NCBI GenBank assembly: GCA_025766275.1
Contig: JAFKAC010000009.1
Location: forward strand, 992,001 to 1,056,000
Origin: Lactarius indigo
Lineage: Eukaryota; Basidiomycota; Agaricomycetes; Russulales; Russulaceae
Direction of reading: 5' to 3'
DNA: 64,000 nt
Position 1 is the stretch's first letter. Each line of letters opens with the position of its first letter. Under the pieces are notes generated by a model. The model was given only the letters and a program-made list of their open reading frames with translations, was not told where the DNA came from and did not search any database. Below are positions 46,007 to 57,788 of the stretch, piece after piece. Both the position numbers and the translations under genes were made by a program.

Positions 46007-47000
46007 CCCCGGGTCCCTTGAGCCCACTCCAACGTCCCTCAGATTAACTTGGAGTATTGCAGGTTGTCGGATCACTGTAACCAATCACAAAGTGTATCAC
46101 GAGTGCGTGTACTTGTACCTTGACTTGTACGTTGCGATTCGCATCCTTCCTCTTTCTTTCTGCCCTGTCTCTGCGAGATTATACATTCGCCCACGTAGTT
46201 GTGTGTGATCGATTTCTGTATGGATTTCGCTGGCGCGTATAATCACGCCCCCGAGTGGCGTAACGTCATCACAACAGGCTGAGTGGACGAGCACGGAGGT
46301 GCTAGTATTGACGTCAGCTTTGTAAGTTGGTGTCGCGTCACGAACAAGGTGAGGCTGGTACCAGTACACGAACGGTATCAACCTCTCAGCGGCATACAAT
46401 CGACGGTCAACGGCGGGTCATTCGTGGGTTAATAGAACCACCAAAGGAACCACGACGCCACGTTCTATAGTGAACTTGTTCATCGGGTAATCACACCCTC
46501 CCCCCGTAAAACCCGCTTTACTTAACGGTAATCCATTAAAAGTGCTAAGAAATTGTAAATATGGGAGAGCACTCGTTCTCTAGATGGCGCTGTTAAGAAC
46601 GTATTCAATTTACTACTGTAACAATTTCTGTTAATGACATATTTTGGTGTTCCCACGGTCCGGTTCAGGTCCAGGGAGGTCCCGACTCCCGAACCGAACC
46701 CGCAAAAGCCGTGTAACGCTTTTGGGGTATAAACAAAGAAATGCACCTTATTGATACTATGTACAGTACGGGTGTAGTAAAGGAAGGTGTAGAAATTACT
46801 GAACAGCATGCTTGCTCGGCAGTGTGGTCGTGGTCAACGGTGCACAGAGCTCATCAGTAAGTTGTCAAATTTATTTCGGGGTTTTCCGGGTTTTTCCGGG
46901 TTTTCCGGTTTTGGGAAACCCGGCAACCTGGAAACCCAGGAACCGATCTAAATTAATTTAATTTGGTCCAAAATCCGTAAAATATGGGTAAAAAGCTCCG
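46007..47000. other. 3' flank of unit B, then left end of transposon 2
   Basis: 46007-46480 matches 57789-58255 behind unit C, including a small hairpin agcac-ggag-gtgct. After 46480 the match stops. A run of ccgggtttttccgggttttccgg-type sequence (46878-46935) probably marks the left end of the second Plavaka element. No gene is seen. Confidence 0.55.
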
Positions 47001-50000
47001 CTAGAACTGGCAGTCAGTTAAAAGTTCGTATGCGTGGTGATCAATGAAAGGGTTAACATAAAACGACTCATATCTATCTAAAGAATTATAGTATTGAGTT
47101 TCAGACAGAACAGAGTCCCGACCATAGACTGGAAGGAGGTGGGCAGCACGGGCGATTGTCCTCACATCAATAACTTGGGAAGCTGGCTTCCCGTGATGCA
47201 TCTCCAGAGACACAGTCCACATACCTGTGTCTAGGTCGGGTTTGTCATCGTCACGGACTAGCCAGTTGACATATGCACAGGCATAGTCAACTCGCTTGTA
47301 TCTAAAAGAAAAGAAAAGTTGAACCCGTGCAATGACCATTCCTTCCATGCCAGGAAGATCCTCATCAAGAACAACAAAGACAGTATCATGGCGGGGATGG
47401 CCATACCAGGAAGTCGTTGAGCAAATGCGCTCTTGACGCATTCCTCCTGTGCCACAGAGATCACTTGGTGCAAAGAATGTTGCAAGCGCTGAATGGTGTA
47501 CTCGTACTCGTGCTTGAAATTGTGGCAGGCCCAAAATGGCGCCAGGGAGACTGGCCGAAGCCGCCAAACTGGGGTTGTCAGTGGAGAAGATAAACTTTTG
47601 AACAGCGAGCGGAAGGTCTGGCTGTTGTATAAACTCTGCAAGAACAATGAGGTTCCGCGGATATGCATTCTCTGTTGATTAATGTAAGCCGGATACCATG
47701 ACATATACATGAACGCGCGCACCTGTTTTTTCCGACAACGTCACAATTGACAGTGTCTCTGAGACTCCCTCAATTGGTGCTCCATCCTCATCCAAGTCTG
47801 CGGCATTTTCTGGGGCAAGTGGTGTTGGATCTTCCTGAGAGTCCTCGACTGTGGTGCCTGCCATATTTGATGCCGTTGTTCCCTTGAGCATTCCGAGCAA
47901 TGTAAAAAGACAATGAAGTGCTGATATCTTCTCTAACCGGAGGAGAACGCGTAGCATTTGGGAGAGGGCCTTGTACCGGCTTGACCGACGCCAGGGCTCC
48001 TTGACAGCCTTGATGTGTTTTGATTCGGTGATGGAGGAACACAGCCCGTTTGGAGAGCCAAAAAGTTGAATGGAGAAATGGTAGTGTACCAGCGCATGTT
48101 GACGAGGTAAAGAAATGGATGTACGCACACCACTGGTGATGAATATGTCGCGCAGTTCATGAAATTGTGCAACAGATTCTCGAAACCGATCCAGCCCTGA
48201 TCCAGAAATGGCATTCCGGTGGGCAAGGTAGCACGCGTCCATAAATCTTGAGATACAACGGACCATCACAGATGGGAGATAGCCCGCAATAGCTCCTAGG
48301 TACACCTATACCTGGAGTCAATGATTGATCCATGAGACGAAGGGAGTTGCGTGCTTACCTTCATAAGCACTTTGGAGTCATCACCCGTCCATTGGACAAA
48401 GTCGCGTCCTTCAGGAAATCGCCGGAGACCAGGAAATGGAGGAACTGTAGAGATCCTAAGTAGCATTAGCTTTTAAGTCAATTATGCCAACATGAGACTA
48501 CTTACCGTCAGTCAATGTCACCGATGATCTCTAGAGCACATCGCTCGCGGTGGACATGGTGGAGATAGTCACCTACCCAGGCAACGAGATGGTCCTTAAA
48601 TACGCCCTTGATAACTTGGTGAAGAAGGTCTGGCGCGAGCAGCTCGTGGATGTCGGCACGAGGAAAACTATGAGTAAATGGCTGAAGCAGAAAATTAGCA
48701 GTGAGAGGTGTTCGCGTCTCATAACTTACAACAACATCCTTGTAGATGCCGAACGCATCCCATAGGACCGCAGGACTGAAGTTATTGATGAGGTAGTCGG
48801 TCTTCTCGTGAGTTCGGCGGTGTCCTGTCCCACTGTCTAGATTGTCAGGTGCCGCGTCACACCTTTGAGATAGTCAACGCTCAGGACAGGAACCAAACCA
48901 TTGAGGAATGAGAGAACGTACTTTGCACACCATTTCGACACAATACCCGCAAGCCAGACTTGTTCTGGGTAATCTGCAATGTAAGGCCCCAAACTGAATA
49001 CCGCACGGCGAAAGTGTCCATCGGGGCACTTCACTACTGTCGGCACCATCATGTATCTTCTTAATGGGTCGAAAACAAGCTCGAGACATTTGTGATACAG
49101 CTGGCGACAGAAGCGCTGGAAATCTATGTGCTCTCGGTGTGATTTTGACGCTAATCGCACGGCATGAGATTTGTATGCACAACAGTGAAAGAGACTCACT
49201 TACTCTTTGGTATGGGCAAGAAAGCGACTGGAAGGACGCTGTTACCATGTGCTCGTCATGCTGTATTTGTGAGATTCCCAACAGAGATATAGACTGGATG
49301 GTATTCTTGGTGGCCAGTCGCAACCGAAACTGTCGTCTTATCACTTCCAGCAACAATAGGGACAAACATTGCCCCATCGTTGCATTCGTCTTTCGAGAGC
49401 TCGTCCTAGGAACAAAGTGAGAGACCAACAAAAAGTATGAGAAATGCTTGTACCGCTTGCATGGATGCCCATTGCCCCGACATAAGATTTGACCACACAC
49501 GCTCGCCTTTGCCATTAAACTCTTTATATGGGACATAGTTGAACTGGCCTCTGAAATCTGGTGTTGCAAGCTGTTCCCGGATGACGTCCAGGACATCGCG
49601 AGTATTCAATTCATACACTTCTTCCATCCAACGAGGAGGCACTGTCGGTTTTGGCCCAGTGTATTGAAACACGAAAGCTTTGAAAGGAAGTGAGCCTATC
49701 TTGATAGAATCTATGGTCACGTACATTTCCTTCACATTTCTCCAAGGTGCACCGACGGTGGCGCCATGTTTGATAGATGTTGCTGACCACAAATTAAGTC
49801 CTTCTGCGATCTCGGCAGCCGACGATTGGAGGTTCACGTAGTGGTAGTATGCCCAGTCAAATGCAAGGCGGTCCTCGAAAGGCGTCCAGTCCTGGACGTG
49901 CTGATTATCTTGGCTCGGTGGTGCTGGAAGTGACGTCGAACCCCATGGAGCTTGAAGGAACATGCCACTTTCATCGCATGGCCAAGCTGTGGTCCTGTAA

Positions 50001-50199
50001 GAACAAAAAAAGGGGAAGAGTATGTGGGCATACCGTCCAATGATGGGTGGAAAATTCTAGTATGCGACAACAAGTCCTTGGGAGGCGTAATGACTGGATG
50101 CTTGAGTTTCTTGTGTCGAGCAAGTCCGGCGAGTGTAGAGCATACTTTGGGACAGACAGCACACGCGAAAGAACGGGGAATGTTGGGCAATTGATCCAT
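47001..50199 (-). pseudogene. Plavaka transposase 2 with a premature stop
   Basis: ATG 50199 starts MDQLPNIPRSFACAVCPKVCSTLAGLARHKKLKH, a C2H2 zinc finger. It continues with FEDRLAFDWAYYHY, DSIKIGSLPFKAFVFQYTGPKP, AGSDKT-type core sequence, HRKHIDFQRFCRQLYHKC, DYPEQVWLAGIVSKWCAKC, RADIHELLAPDLLHQVIKGVFKDHLVAW, WTGDDSKVLMKVY, RQHALVHYHFSIQLFGSPNGLCSSITESKHIKAVKEPWRRSSRYKALSQM in separate exons, and ends YVNPFIDHHAYELL. At 48508-48510 a TGA stands where the family has Arg after the GDID motif (CGA to TGA, one transition), just before an intron donor. The rest looks open. So this copy is probably inactive unless read through. Confidence 0.8.
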
Positions 50200-50345
50200 G
50201 TGACGGTAGAAGAATGGACCTTACCAATGGCCAATTGAAACGTTCGAGTTTTGATCCCGCTTTGAAATCCCAGCTGACACCTGGTAAAAGCCGTCCCATT
50301 CATAAGTTACCTCCCCGTGCAACGCCCACCTCCTCTTATACCCAG

Positions 50346-52897
50346 ATGGCCGATGCGACAACTATCGACCCATCTGTCCAGTCCAAACAGACAAGTAAGA
50401 CAAGAGCTGGTCGACAAAAGGCCGCAAAGGTGGACGGCGTACCTTCAAAACCAACAGAGGGAGAAATCCCACCTGCCGCACCTCCACCGGTAGCCGTAGC
50501 TCCAAAGAAGCGAGGCCGAAAACCCAAGCAGACGGCAACAGTAACTGACAACCTGCCACCCCAAAAAAATGCCATCGCCGTCGCCATCGCCGATGACAAA
50601 TGTGGTGCTGCTGGTCAGCCAGCGGGTGACACAGTCAGCGGAACAGGCGCACCTCCACTGGCAGCCGCAGTCCCAAAGAAGCGAGGACGAAAGCCCAAGC
50701 AGACAGCAGCAGTGGCAGACAACCCGCTGCTCCCAAAAGATGCCATCACTGGCACTGGTGATAATGGCGGGGTTGCTGACCAGCCAGCAGGTAATACAGT
50801 CAGTGCGACAACGAAGGTACCCGGACCTATGCGTGACCCATTGCCACTTCGAGAAGGTAGGAACACCCACCCTGGCCGGAGGGACGGCGTCCAACTGACT
50901 CCTCGTCGATCCTCTCAACAGGTCGCAACAGAGCGCAGCCACAAGCGGCTGGAACTTGAGGAAAAGCTACGCATAGCAGAAGAAGCGAAAGATATGCTGG
51001 CACAGATGGAGCTTGAGGACGAGAGGTTTGAGGAGGGCATTGAGGAGGAATGTCGTCAGACACACAAACATCATCAACAACGGGAAGCACTTACAATCGA
51101 GGAGAGCGACGAAGAGATCCAAGGAATAGATGAGGTTGATGAAACCGAGGATGACAACAACGAGGACGATGATGATGATGAGGGCGATGATGAGGACGAA
51201 GGTACCGGCAAAGCAAAGGTGAGCCCACATCCAAATACCGAGGATGGCGTTGATCACTTACCAGCAAGTCAGGGTAAAGCGAAACGTAAAGCCGGCAAGG
51301 CATTGAGGACCGAATTCCGCAAAGAGATCAATGTTAAGGCAGCAGCACTACGGGGTGCAAGAGGGCAGAAAAACGCAAAGCCGAAGGATGGGATGGCGGG
51401 GTAAGTTCAAGTTCTGATGCGGACGGCGCAACCCTCATCAATACGAACTTACGTTTGTTGACAGGTTCTCACCTGCGGACCTTAACCCCACACAGCACAC
51501 TACAGCTGGAGTCGCCGGCACAAAGACAACTATGGGCCGTGTCATCAGTGAAGTCGCCATTGGTGGCCTGGATGACACTGACATCGAGGTCGTACGTCCA
51601 ATCGCATTCGGGCCAATTTATTCCCAACACCAACCGCCGACAATCCCACCTGGTGGCCCTGGCCTACAGCTACAGCGCAATCACAACCGGAGGAACAATG
51701 TATGTCCTTTGCGCCTCCTTACAACGGACTCAGGAGTACTCACGCTCAGTGAACAGCTTGCTGGCCTTGCTTCCCGCGCAATCGCCGAGTTCTTGGAAGA
51801 CAAGAACAACGTAGATACAAATCACAGGCCCTACGTCGCACAGACCAAGCTGAAGATCAGGGCCGCTGTTCAGCCCCAATACGGAAATCCGTCAATGGGT
51901 CTCACTAATGCTCTTGGTCCTGAACATTTTGTTCTTCAGCGTACTTGGGCTAAAGTCTTCCTTCCGAGCCTTATGTATCAGTTCTTTATTTCAACAGGCC
52001 CTTTTCAAGACTTTATCAACAATTCCTCCCCCTTTGTTGCTCTCGTACAAGAGGCGTTCAATGCCACGCATCCCAACGTTTCGTATACAGTAGCCGCTGG
52101 TGATGCCATTGTAACAACGGTGAGTTATGCTCGTATTCTTGGCACCCCGCAGACTGAAGTGCCCTACCCTATCAGTCATTCGAACGACTCAAATCCAAGC
52201 GCTCTTTGATAGCCTCTGAGGCTCTCAAGCATGTCAAGAAGTACTTTGAAGGCGATAGGTTCAAAGACAGACCAGAAGACGTCAAGAGCCATGTGTGGTG
52301 GGCCCTTCGTCCAGATGGTCTGGCTTACCAGGCATCCCCAACTCCGATCGACTGTCCTTTCGATCGCAAGAGTCCTGAATACATCGTGAGTGAACAACGG
52401 CTTTATCTTTCCCGTTAACGAACGCTTCTCCAGCCCCCAAAGGGGAGATATCAGTCCGATTTTATTGTCCCTGTCATAAGGAAGTACATCGCGCTGGCTG
52501 AGGGGTCCGCCATCCTTCCACAACTTGGTGCAGAGAACCCGCCCATAGGCTTGTATATCGTTGTCCTTGTTGCCGTGAGTCTCAATCCTTCCCTTTTTCT
52601 TGTGGCCTCCAAAGTAATCTTATTCATAGGTCGAACGTGCGTTCAAGACATTTGTTAAAGGTACATTTAAGGATCCACCGCAGTTCTCAAACGAGAACAC
52701 CTGGCGCTCCATAAATGACTTCCGTGCAAGTCTCCTCCGCCTTGACACCGAGCGCTGGGACCGAATTTTGGGTGCGCTTGGGGCCTCAGACGTGCTTGGT
52801 GCCGATCCAGACGCGGGCTTATCTACACTTTCTGCTTATCGAGGGGACTTGCTGAGCTTCACCAGCCCAATGAAAGGATCAGGCAACTGGAAGTGAC
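50346..52897 (+). CDS. DUF6532-like partner protein of transposon 2
   Basis: Divergent from transposase 2, with only about 150 bases between start codons. Exons: 50346 to about 51401, about 51464 to 52120 (which may hold another intron), then 52175-52385, about 52434-52574 and about 52629-52897, joined in frame. The N-terminal third is Ala/Pro/Lys-rich with two copies of PKKRGRKPKQ, an AT-hook-like DNA-binding motif. A coiled-coil-like stretch follows (RLELEEKLRIAEEAKDMLAQMELEDERFEE), then an acidic run (about 51100-51210). The C-terminal domain (EQLAGLASRAIAEFL, VLQRTWAKVFLPSLM, FERLKSKRSLIASEALKHV, IVPVIRKYIAL, VERAFKTFVKGTFK) fits DUF6532. No break seen. A role with the transposase is inference. 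Confidence 0.75.
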
Positions 52898-53069
52898 TTC
52901 AGTGCGAGTGCACGGGCTGACTTAAATGTATATAGATTACAATCGATCGTTACTACATGAGCTTTGATGAAACAGAGTAGTTTGAAGCACACTGCGAAGT
53001 TTTTGATTGACGGGCGTATGACCTCACGTCCACCTCAGCTTGATGCGCATGTTGTGGCAGGTCCGGGCC
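52898..53069. other. Short spacer
   Basis: Nothing recognised between the partner gene stop and the transcription factor fragment. Confidence 0.5.
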
Positions 53070-54667
53070 CATCAGTCAACACCGCCGGCAATTCCCTAGC
53101 TCTCCCACTCGTCCTCACTCGCTCTCCCATTCTCACCGTCTCGATTCTAAACACCCACGATCCACCGCTTGCGCGACCACCGACACTGTCACCAGGAGGA
53201 CAGGCACCACTCTTCGTGGTTACACTGAACATCTCAAACAGAAAATCGCCTTGCGCGATGCCATTCTCAAACACCATATTCCTATTTCTGTCTCCTTCCA
53301 ATTACCCCAGGCCTGGTACGTCCTGGTACGTCGTCTTTCTCCTTCTTAAGCTTCTTACCCTGACATTTCATTGACTATAGGCGGCAGCTCCCCTCCCAAA
53401 GGTTATCCCTATGTTCCTCCGGAACCGCACATGATTCCAACTGGTTATCCTCCCATGCCTCCATATTATCCCGCTCCTCCACACATGCGCCTTGCCCAGG
53501 TTACAAGCCTCACTTGTACCCAATGTTCCAGCATCCCCCGCAGCCCATTCCGTCGCAACACCTTCCTCCCGCTCAGTCCGTGCCCCGTCCTATGTCTTCT
53601 AATGGACCCGTACCGGACATCAAGGGAGGGGATCCTGGTTTCCATGACATGTCAAATTCTCGGGTATGTCCCTTGGCATGTAGCGTCGATCTCATCACCC
53701 TATTAACCTTTACGCTAGGCGCTCGCAAAGAATGGCTCCGGTGTTGCTCCAGATATCGTCCAAGATCTCAAGCTCGGACCCCAGCCTCTCAACAAGGATG
53801 ATATCGCAGTTGGTTCGCACGGCCTCATATCAGGACGTGACAGCATAGCGGCCAAGTCAGCTTTCCCACATGATGCTAACAAATGGGTGCTCGTCCCCAT
53901 GCGCCGCGACAGTGTCGCCTCGTCACCAAGCGCTCCTGGTCCTACGCACACGTTTTCAGCCTTCTTGCCGAAAGACCGCGATATGGTGCAACACATCGTG
54001 TACATCTACTTTGAACGCCTCAACTTCCATCGGCCTGTCTTTTTACACCATGAATTCGAGTTGACCCTTGCTCAGCTTTACGCAGGCGAGTCGCAGCAAC
54101 ACAATCCAGGTTTTCTGTGCTCTGTCTATCTCATATTTGCCCTCAGCACCCTTTCCAAGCTCAACCACCACGTGTATGAGCTTGATAGCGAAGCTAAAAA
54201 CAAGGCCAACGCTGGTGGAACTCCATCTTTGGCCAACGTCAACGTCAAGACCCTCATACCGCCTGACTGGCCCGATCATGAGGACTTCTTCCAGCATGCC
54301 CTCTCCATCAAACCCGAGCTTCGTGTCACGATCTGCAGCTTGCAGGCACTCATTCTTCTGCACTGGTACTTGTATACTAAGGTGCGCAGACCCGGTTAGC
54401 AGTCACTTCGTGGGTTTCTAATTTGGTCTGGTCATCTAGCGTCAAGGTCGCACGCTTTGGCGCCTTGTTGGAAGCATGATGCGCCTTGGCATCAAACTTA
54501 GGCTCAATCACGATCCGACCATGCAAACCATCTTCAATGAGTCAGAGTGCCAGCTTCGCATCCGCCTCTGGGGAATCGTGCTCGTACACGACCACGGCAC
54601 ATACTCGGACGCCCACTTGCCATTACGCCACACGACACAAACATCCTCCCCGCCCTTCTGCTGGTGA
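53070..54667 (+). pseudogene. Fungal transcription factor fragment (Fungal_trans)
   Basis: Readable parts: a coil GYTEHLKQKIALRDAILKHH (about 53217-53280), a Pro/Tyr-rich exon starting at 53380 (YPYVPPEPHMIPTGYPPMPP), then the middle homology region: VQHIVYIYFERLNFHRPVFLHHEFE, NPGFLCSVYLIFALSTLSKL, PDWPDHEDFFQHALSIKPELRV, LQALILLHWYLYTK, spliced to RQGRTLWRLVGSMMRLGIKL and ECQLRIRLWGIVLVHD. These belong to Zn2Cys6 transcription factors. The cysteine cluster is not found upstream, and the frame breaks after HDHGT, where the family continues with a LLGRPLAI-type motif. A piece of it (CTCGGACGCCCACTTGCC) is still present but out of frame. So it is a fragment without the DNA-binding domain. Confidence 0.78.
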
Positions 54668-55827
54668 TTAGAGGAGTTGGAAACGGTTTATGCGATAGTA
54701 GATACCACTAATACTAATAAGACAACGTGCTAGTGAGTTGATGGCTTCGTTGAACGAAGAAAAATATGGAATTGTCATTGGCATACGATAGCGCCACAGT
54801 GACACGTAAGCCAATTAATAGGTTTTCAGGTTTCAGTATGTTTTAGCCGTTTTAGGGGTTTTTCCCGCACTAATCTCGAATAGGTTTTTACAAAAATCAT
54901 GATAAGTTGTCGGGATTTGAGGTTTTTGCTGTTTTTCACGGTTTTATGCGGTTATTTATGGTTTTTCGTGGGAAAAAACCCCCAAAAACAAATCTTTGTA
55001 AGTACTGATGCTCAGAGCTAATTGGCAGTTTTAACAACAAATGAGATGAGACTAATTGCTTACAAATGACAGGTGTACATACTATGCTCTCTACTTCAAT
55101 GGACCCGTACACACACATCTCTTTCTTTGCTTACATTGCTGATGCGGGGACTTGAGAACACTGTCCAAACTTGGGTCGTGGTAGCTCGTAGAGTCCTATA
55201 TTTGAAAATTCCACCCCACAGGCACTGTGGCGCCGCTGCGCCTCTGAGTTGCCACTGCGATGGCCAAGGCAATGGCGTAATCATAGGTGCAACTTACAGT
55301 ATACTGTACAATACAAGAGCATAGCCTATGAGCGCTATATGGGCACCTAACGTCTAAGTTGGACATGATATCCGTTAAAAGTCGAACAAACCATTACTCA
55401 ATGGCTGCCTAGCTGTGGCCCGGGCACTTTCGATTCAAATCAAGATTATCGTACTGTAACTAACATGACCCGCTGATCCTCTGGTATGACATGGGCTGCT
55501 AAAGGCCCGGGGCGTACTATAATCCCCAAATAACCAACACTGGCGACCCTGTCAGTGGGATTCTCGGAGATGGCCCAGCGGGGTCAAACACGCGGATGTT
55601 ATGATGCGCCTCTCCATGGTGTTATGACAGCTACTCATTCGGATCCACTTTCCATTACTGGTTTGATGCCTGGCATTAGAACACTCGCCTTCTGGCTAAT
55701 CGAATCACCGTATTTCTTCACTGACAGTTCGCGCATATAATGGGGACAGTGGCTCACCTGGGTTTGGATTCCTTCTTCCTTCTCTGGTCGCATCTTGACT
55801 TTTGGTATTCTTGACCTCTTCTCCCAG
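54668..55827. other. Right end of transposon 2 and upstream of unit C
   Basis: 54815-54990 is T/G-rich with repeated ggttttt words and ends ggaaaaaacccccaaaaac, the probable right edge of transposon 2. From about 55020 the sequence is related to the spacer upstream of unit B (from about 30650), so it is the duplicated 5' flank of unit C. Confidence 0.55.
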
Positions 55828-57788
55828 GTGCATAATTTGGGAAGTGGAGACGAACCGACTCCATCGAGTGGTGACATGACTTCCAGAGCCAACGACCGCT
55901 CTTTTACCCCGCCACGCACTCTCGTACTGTGTTTTGATGGGACCGGCAACCAGTTCGACGCAGATGTAAGTCATGGTGCTCACTCCGTTGTCCCTCCACA
56001 TATATGCTCGCTTACCGAGGACCACCACCTGCAGAATACGAATATTGTCCAGTTTTGCTCTACCCTAGAGAAAGGAGACAAGGACCAGCAGATGGTCTAC
56101 TACCAGGTCGGTCTGACGTGCCCCATGACAGAGACCACACAGTAACTCGAAATGTCTCCCCCAGTCTGGCGTCGGGACATTCAATACCCCTCAAATCGTG
56201 ACGTCGATCAGAGCGGCCGTCCAAAAATACGTCAATATGGCCGTCGCGAATCACCTCGACGCACACATTATGGGAAAGTCGTACTAATTGATGCCTATGA
56301 GTGCCTTCGAGCTTACTTACTGCTCTCTGTAGGTGGTTACGAATTCTTGATGGAACACTGTGAGCTTATTCCCCTTCATGGGGGAACGGGATCCTCATTC
56401 TATCGCTAGATCGTGCTGGCGATAAGATATGCATCTTCGGTTTCTCGCGCGGCGCATATACCGCACGAGCGTTGGCAGGCATGATTCACAAGGTCAATAG
56501 TCACGGATCGCTTGGCTCGGACTTTGCCCTGACTTCACCCCACAGGTCGGCTTGCTTCCAGCTGGGAATAGTCAACAGGTTCCCTTCGCTTATCGAATGT
56601 ACACGCGTGACAACAAAGGTGGATGGGAGCAAAGCAAGCAGTTCAAAGAAGCCTTTTCGATGGATGTCGAAGTGGAATTTCTTGGTGTCTGGTACTTGTT
56701 TCGTTCTCTGCTTACCGAGGCGTTTTACAAACGACTCCGCGCCATGTAGGGATACGGTCTGCTCTGTCGGCTTCATCCAGCGCGAGCTCCCATTCACGGC
56801 GTCCAATACTGCCGTGCGTTTTTTCCGGCATGCTCTTGCACTTGATGAGCGGCGCGCGACGTTCCGGATGAACCACTGGCACCGAAGGTGCAAAGACAAC
56901 CACGACGACGAAGAGCGCCCGAAAACCGATGTTCGCGAAGTCTGGTTCGCTGGTTGTCACGCCGGTTTCGTTTTTTCGTCTATTTTTTTTATGACTGCAA
57001 CGCTCTGATACTGTGTACACAGATGTCGGCGGAGGGTCAGTTCCGAATGGTACGGAGAATAGCCTCGCCAGGATCTCACTGCGTTGGATGGTCCTCGAAT
57101 GTTTCCGTACCGGAACCGGAATTCGGTTTCGCAATGACGCCCTAAATAAGATCGGCATGAGCCAGAACACGCTGACGTCACTTTCTGGCGGACAATTTAC
57201 CGTCGAGTGCGCGCCCCCCCAAAGGTCGGCAACCGATGACACTGTCGTTCCGACTCCCCAGAGTTCTGCGTTCCCGGCGGAAAAGGAGAGCGACTGGCTA
57301 CGTCAAGACTCGATCAAGGACACCGATATCGAGCGAGGGACTGTTGACTCCAAAAATGTGTCAGAGCTGCCCGCAATGTCCAAAGAAATGACCGCTGTGA
57401 CGGGCAGTTCCGCAATCATGACAGAACAGGAACTGAAAGACGCCTTGAGCCCCATATACGACCAGTTGAAAATATTGAAAATTTGGTGGTTCCCAGAGGT
57501 CATACCGCTACGACATCGTGTGCACAGTCTGGAGGACTTGATGGCCTTGCGGGGACACCACTGGTCGTATGTATCAAACTGATTCCCCTCGTGACCAACA
57601 CTAATTGTGTTGACAGGGTGAACTTTGGTCGGCCGCGTAAAATCATGAAGCCAAATCGTGAAGGAGAAAAGATTTTGGTGCATCGTTCTGTGGAACTGAG
57701 GATGAAAGCCGAGAAGTCAAAGCTAGGAGGTAGGGCATACAAACCAAAGGCCAAGCTTGATCCCGGGGAAATTGAATGGGTGGATTGA
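55828..57788 (+). CDS. DUF2235 (Tle1-like) hydrolase, unit C
   Basis: Closest paralogue of unit B and uninterrupted. LVLCFDGTGNQFDAD, NTNIVQFCSTLEK, DKICIFGFSRGAYTARALAG (GxSxG), VGLLPAGNSQQVPFAY, EFLGVW joined to DTVCSVGF, LALDERRATF, EVWFAGCHA joined to DVGGGSVPNGTEN, EQELKDALSPIYDQLK, and a tail ending IEWVD at 57788. At the position of unit B's start ATG this copy has GTG (55828-55830). The next in-frame ATG is 55876-55878, so it may begin 16 codons later, still upstream of the first motif. The join after HLDAHIM has no obvious GT donor here or in B and D, although unit A has one. It is otherwise free of breaks. Substrate unknown. Confidence 0.8.

Larger units (their letters stand above)
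46860..54990. mobile_element. Plavaka-type DNA transposon 2 (approximate ends)
   Basis: A transposase (minus) and a DUF6532-like gene (plus) stand back to back, as in transposon 1, and interrupt the spacing between DUF2235 units B and C. Both edges are rich in G/T runs of the ggttttcc/ggaaaaaaccccc type, but I could not align exact inverted repeats or a target duplication. The edges are therefore estimates. A transcription factor fragment (53070-54667) lies between the partner gene and the right edge. Confidence 0.6.

Noticed and set aside
46857..55003. gtaagt on both sides of transposon 2 as a target duplication
   Set aside because: A six-base match without symmetric inverted ends beside it is likely chance; the ends remain unresolved.
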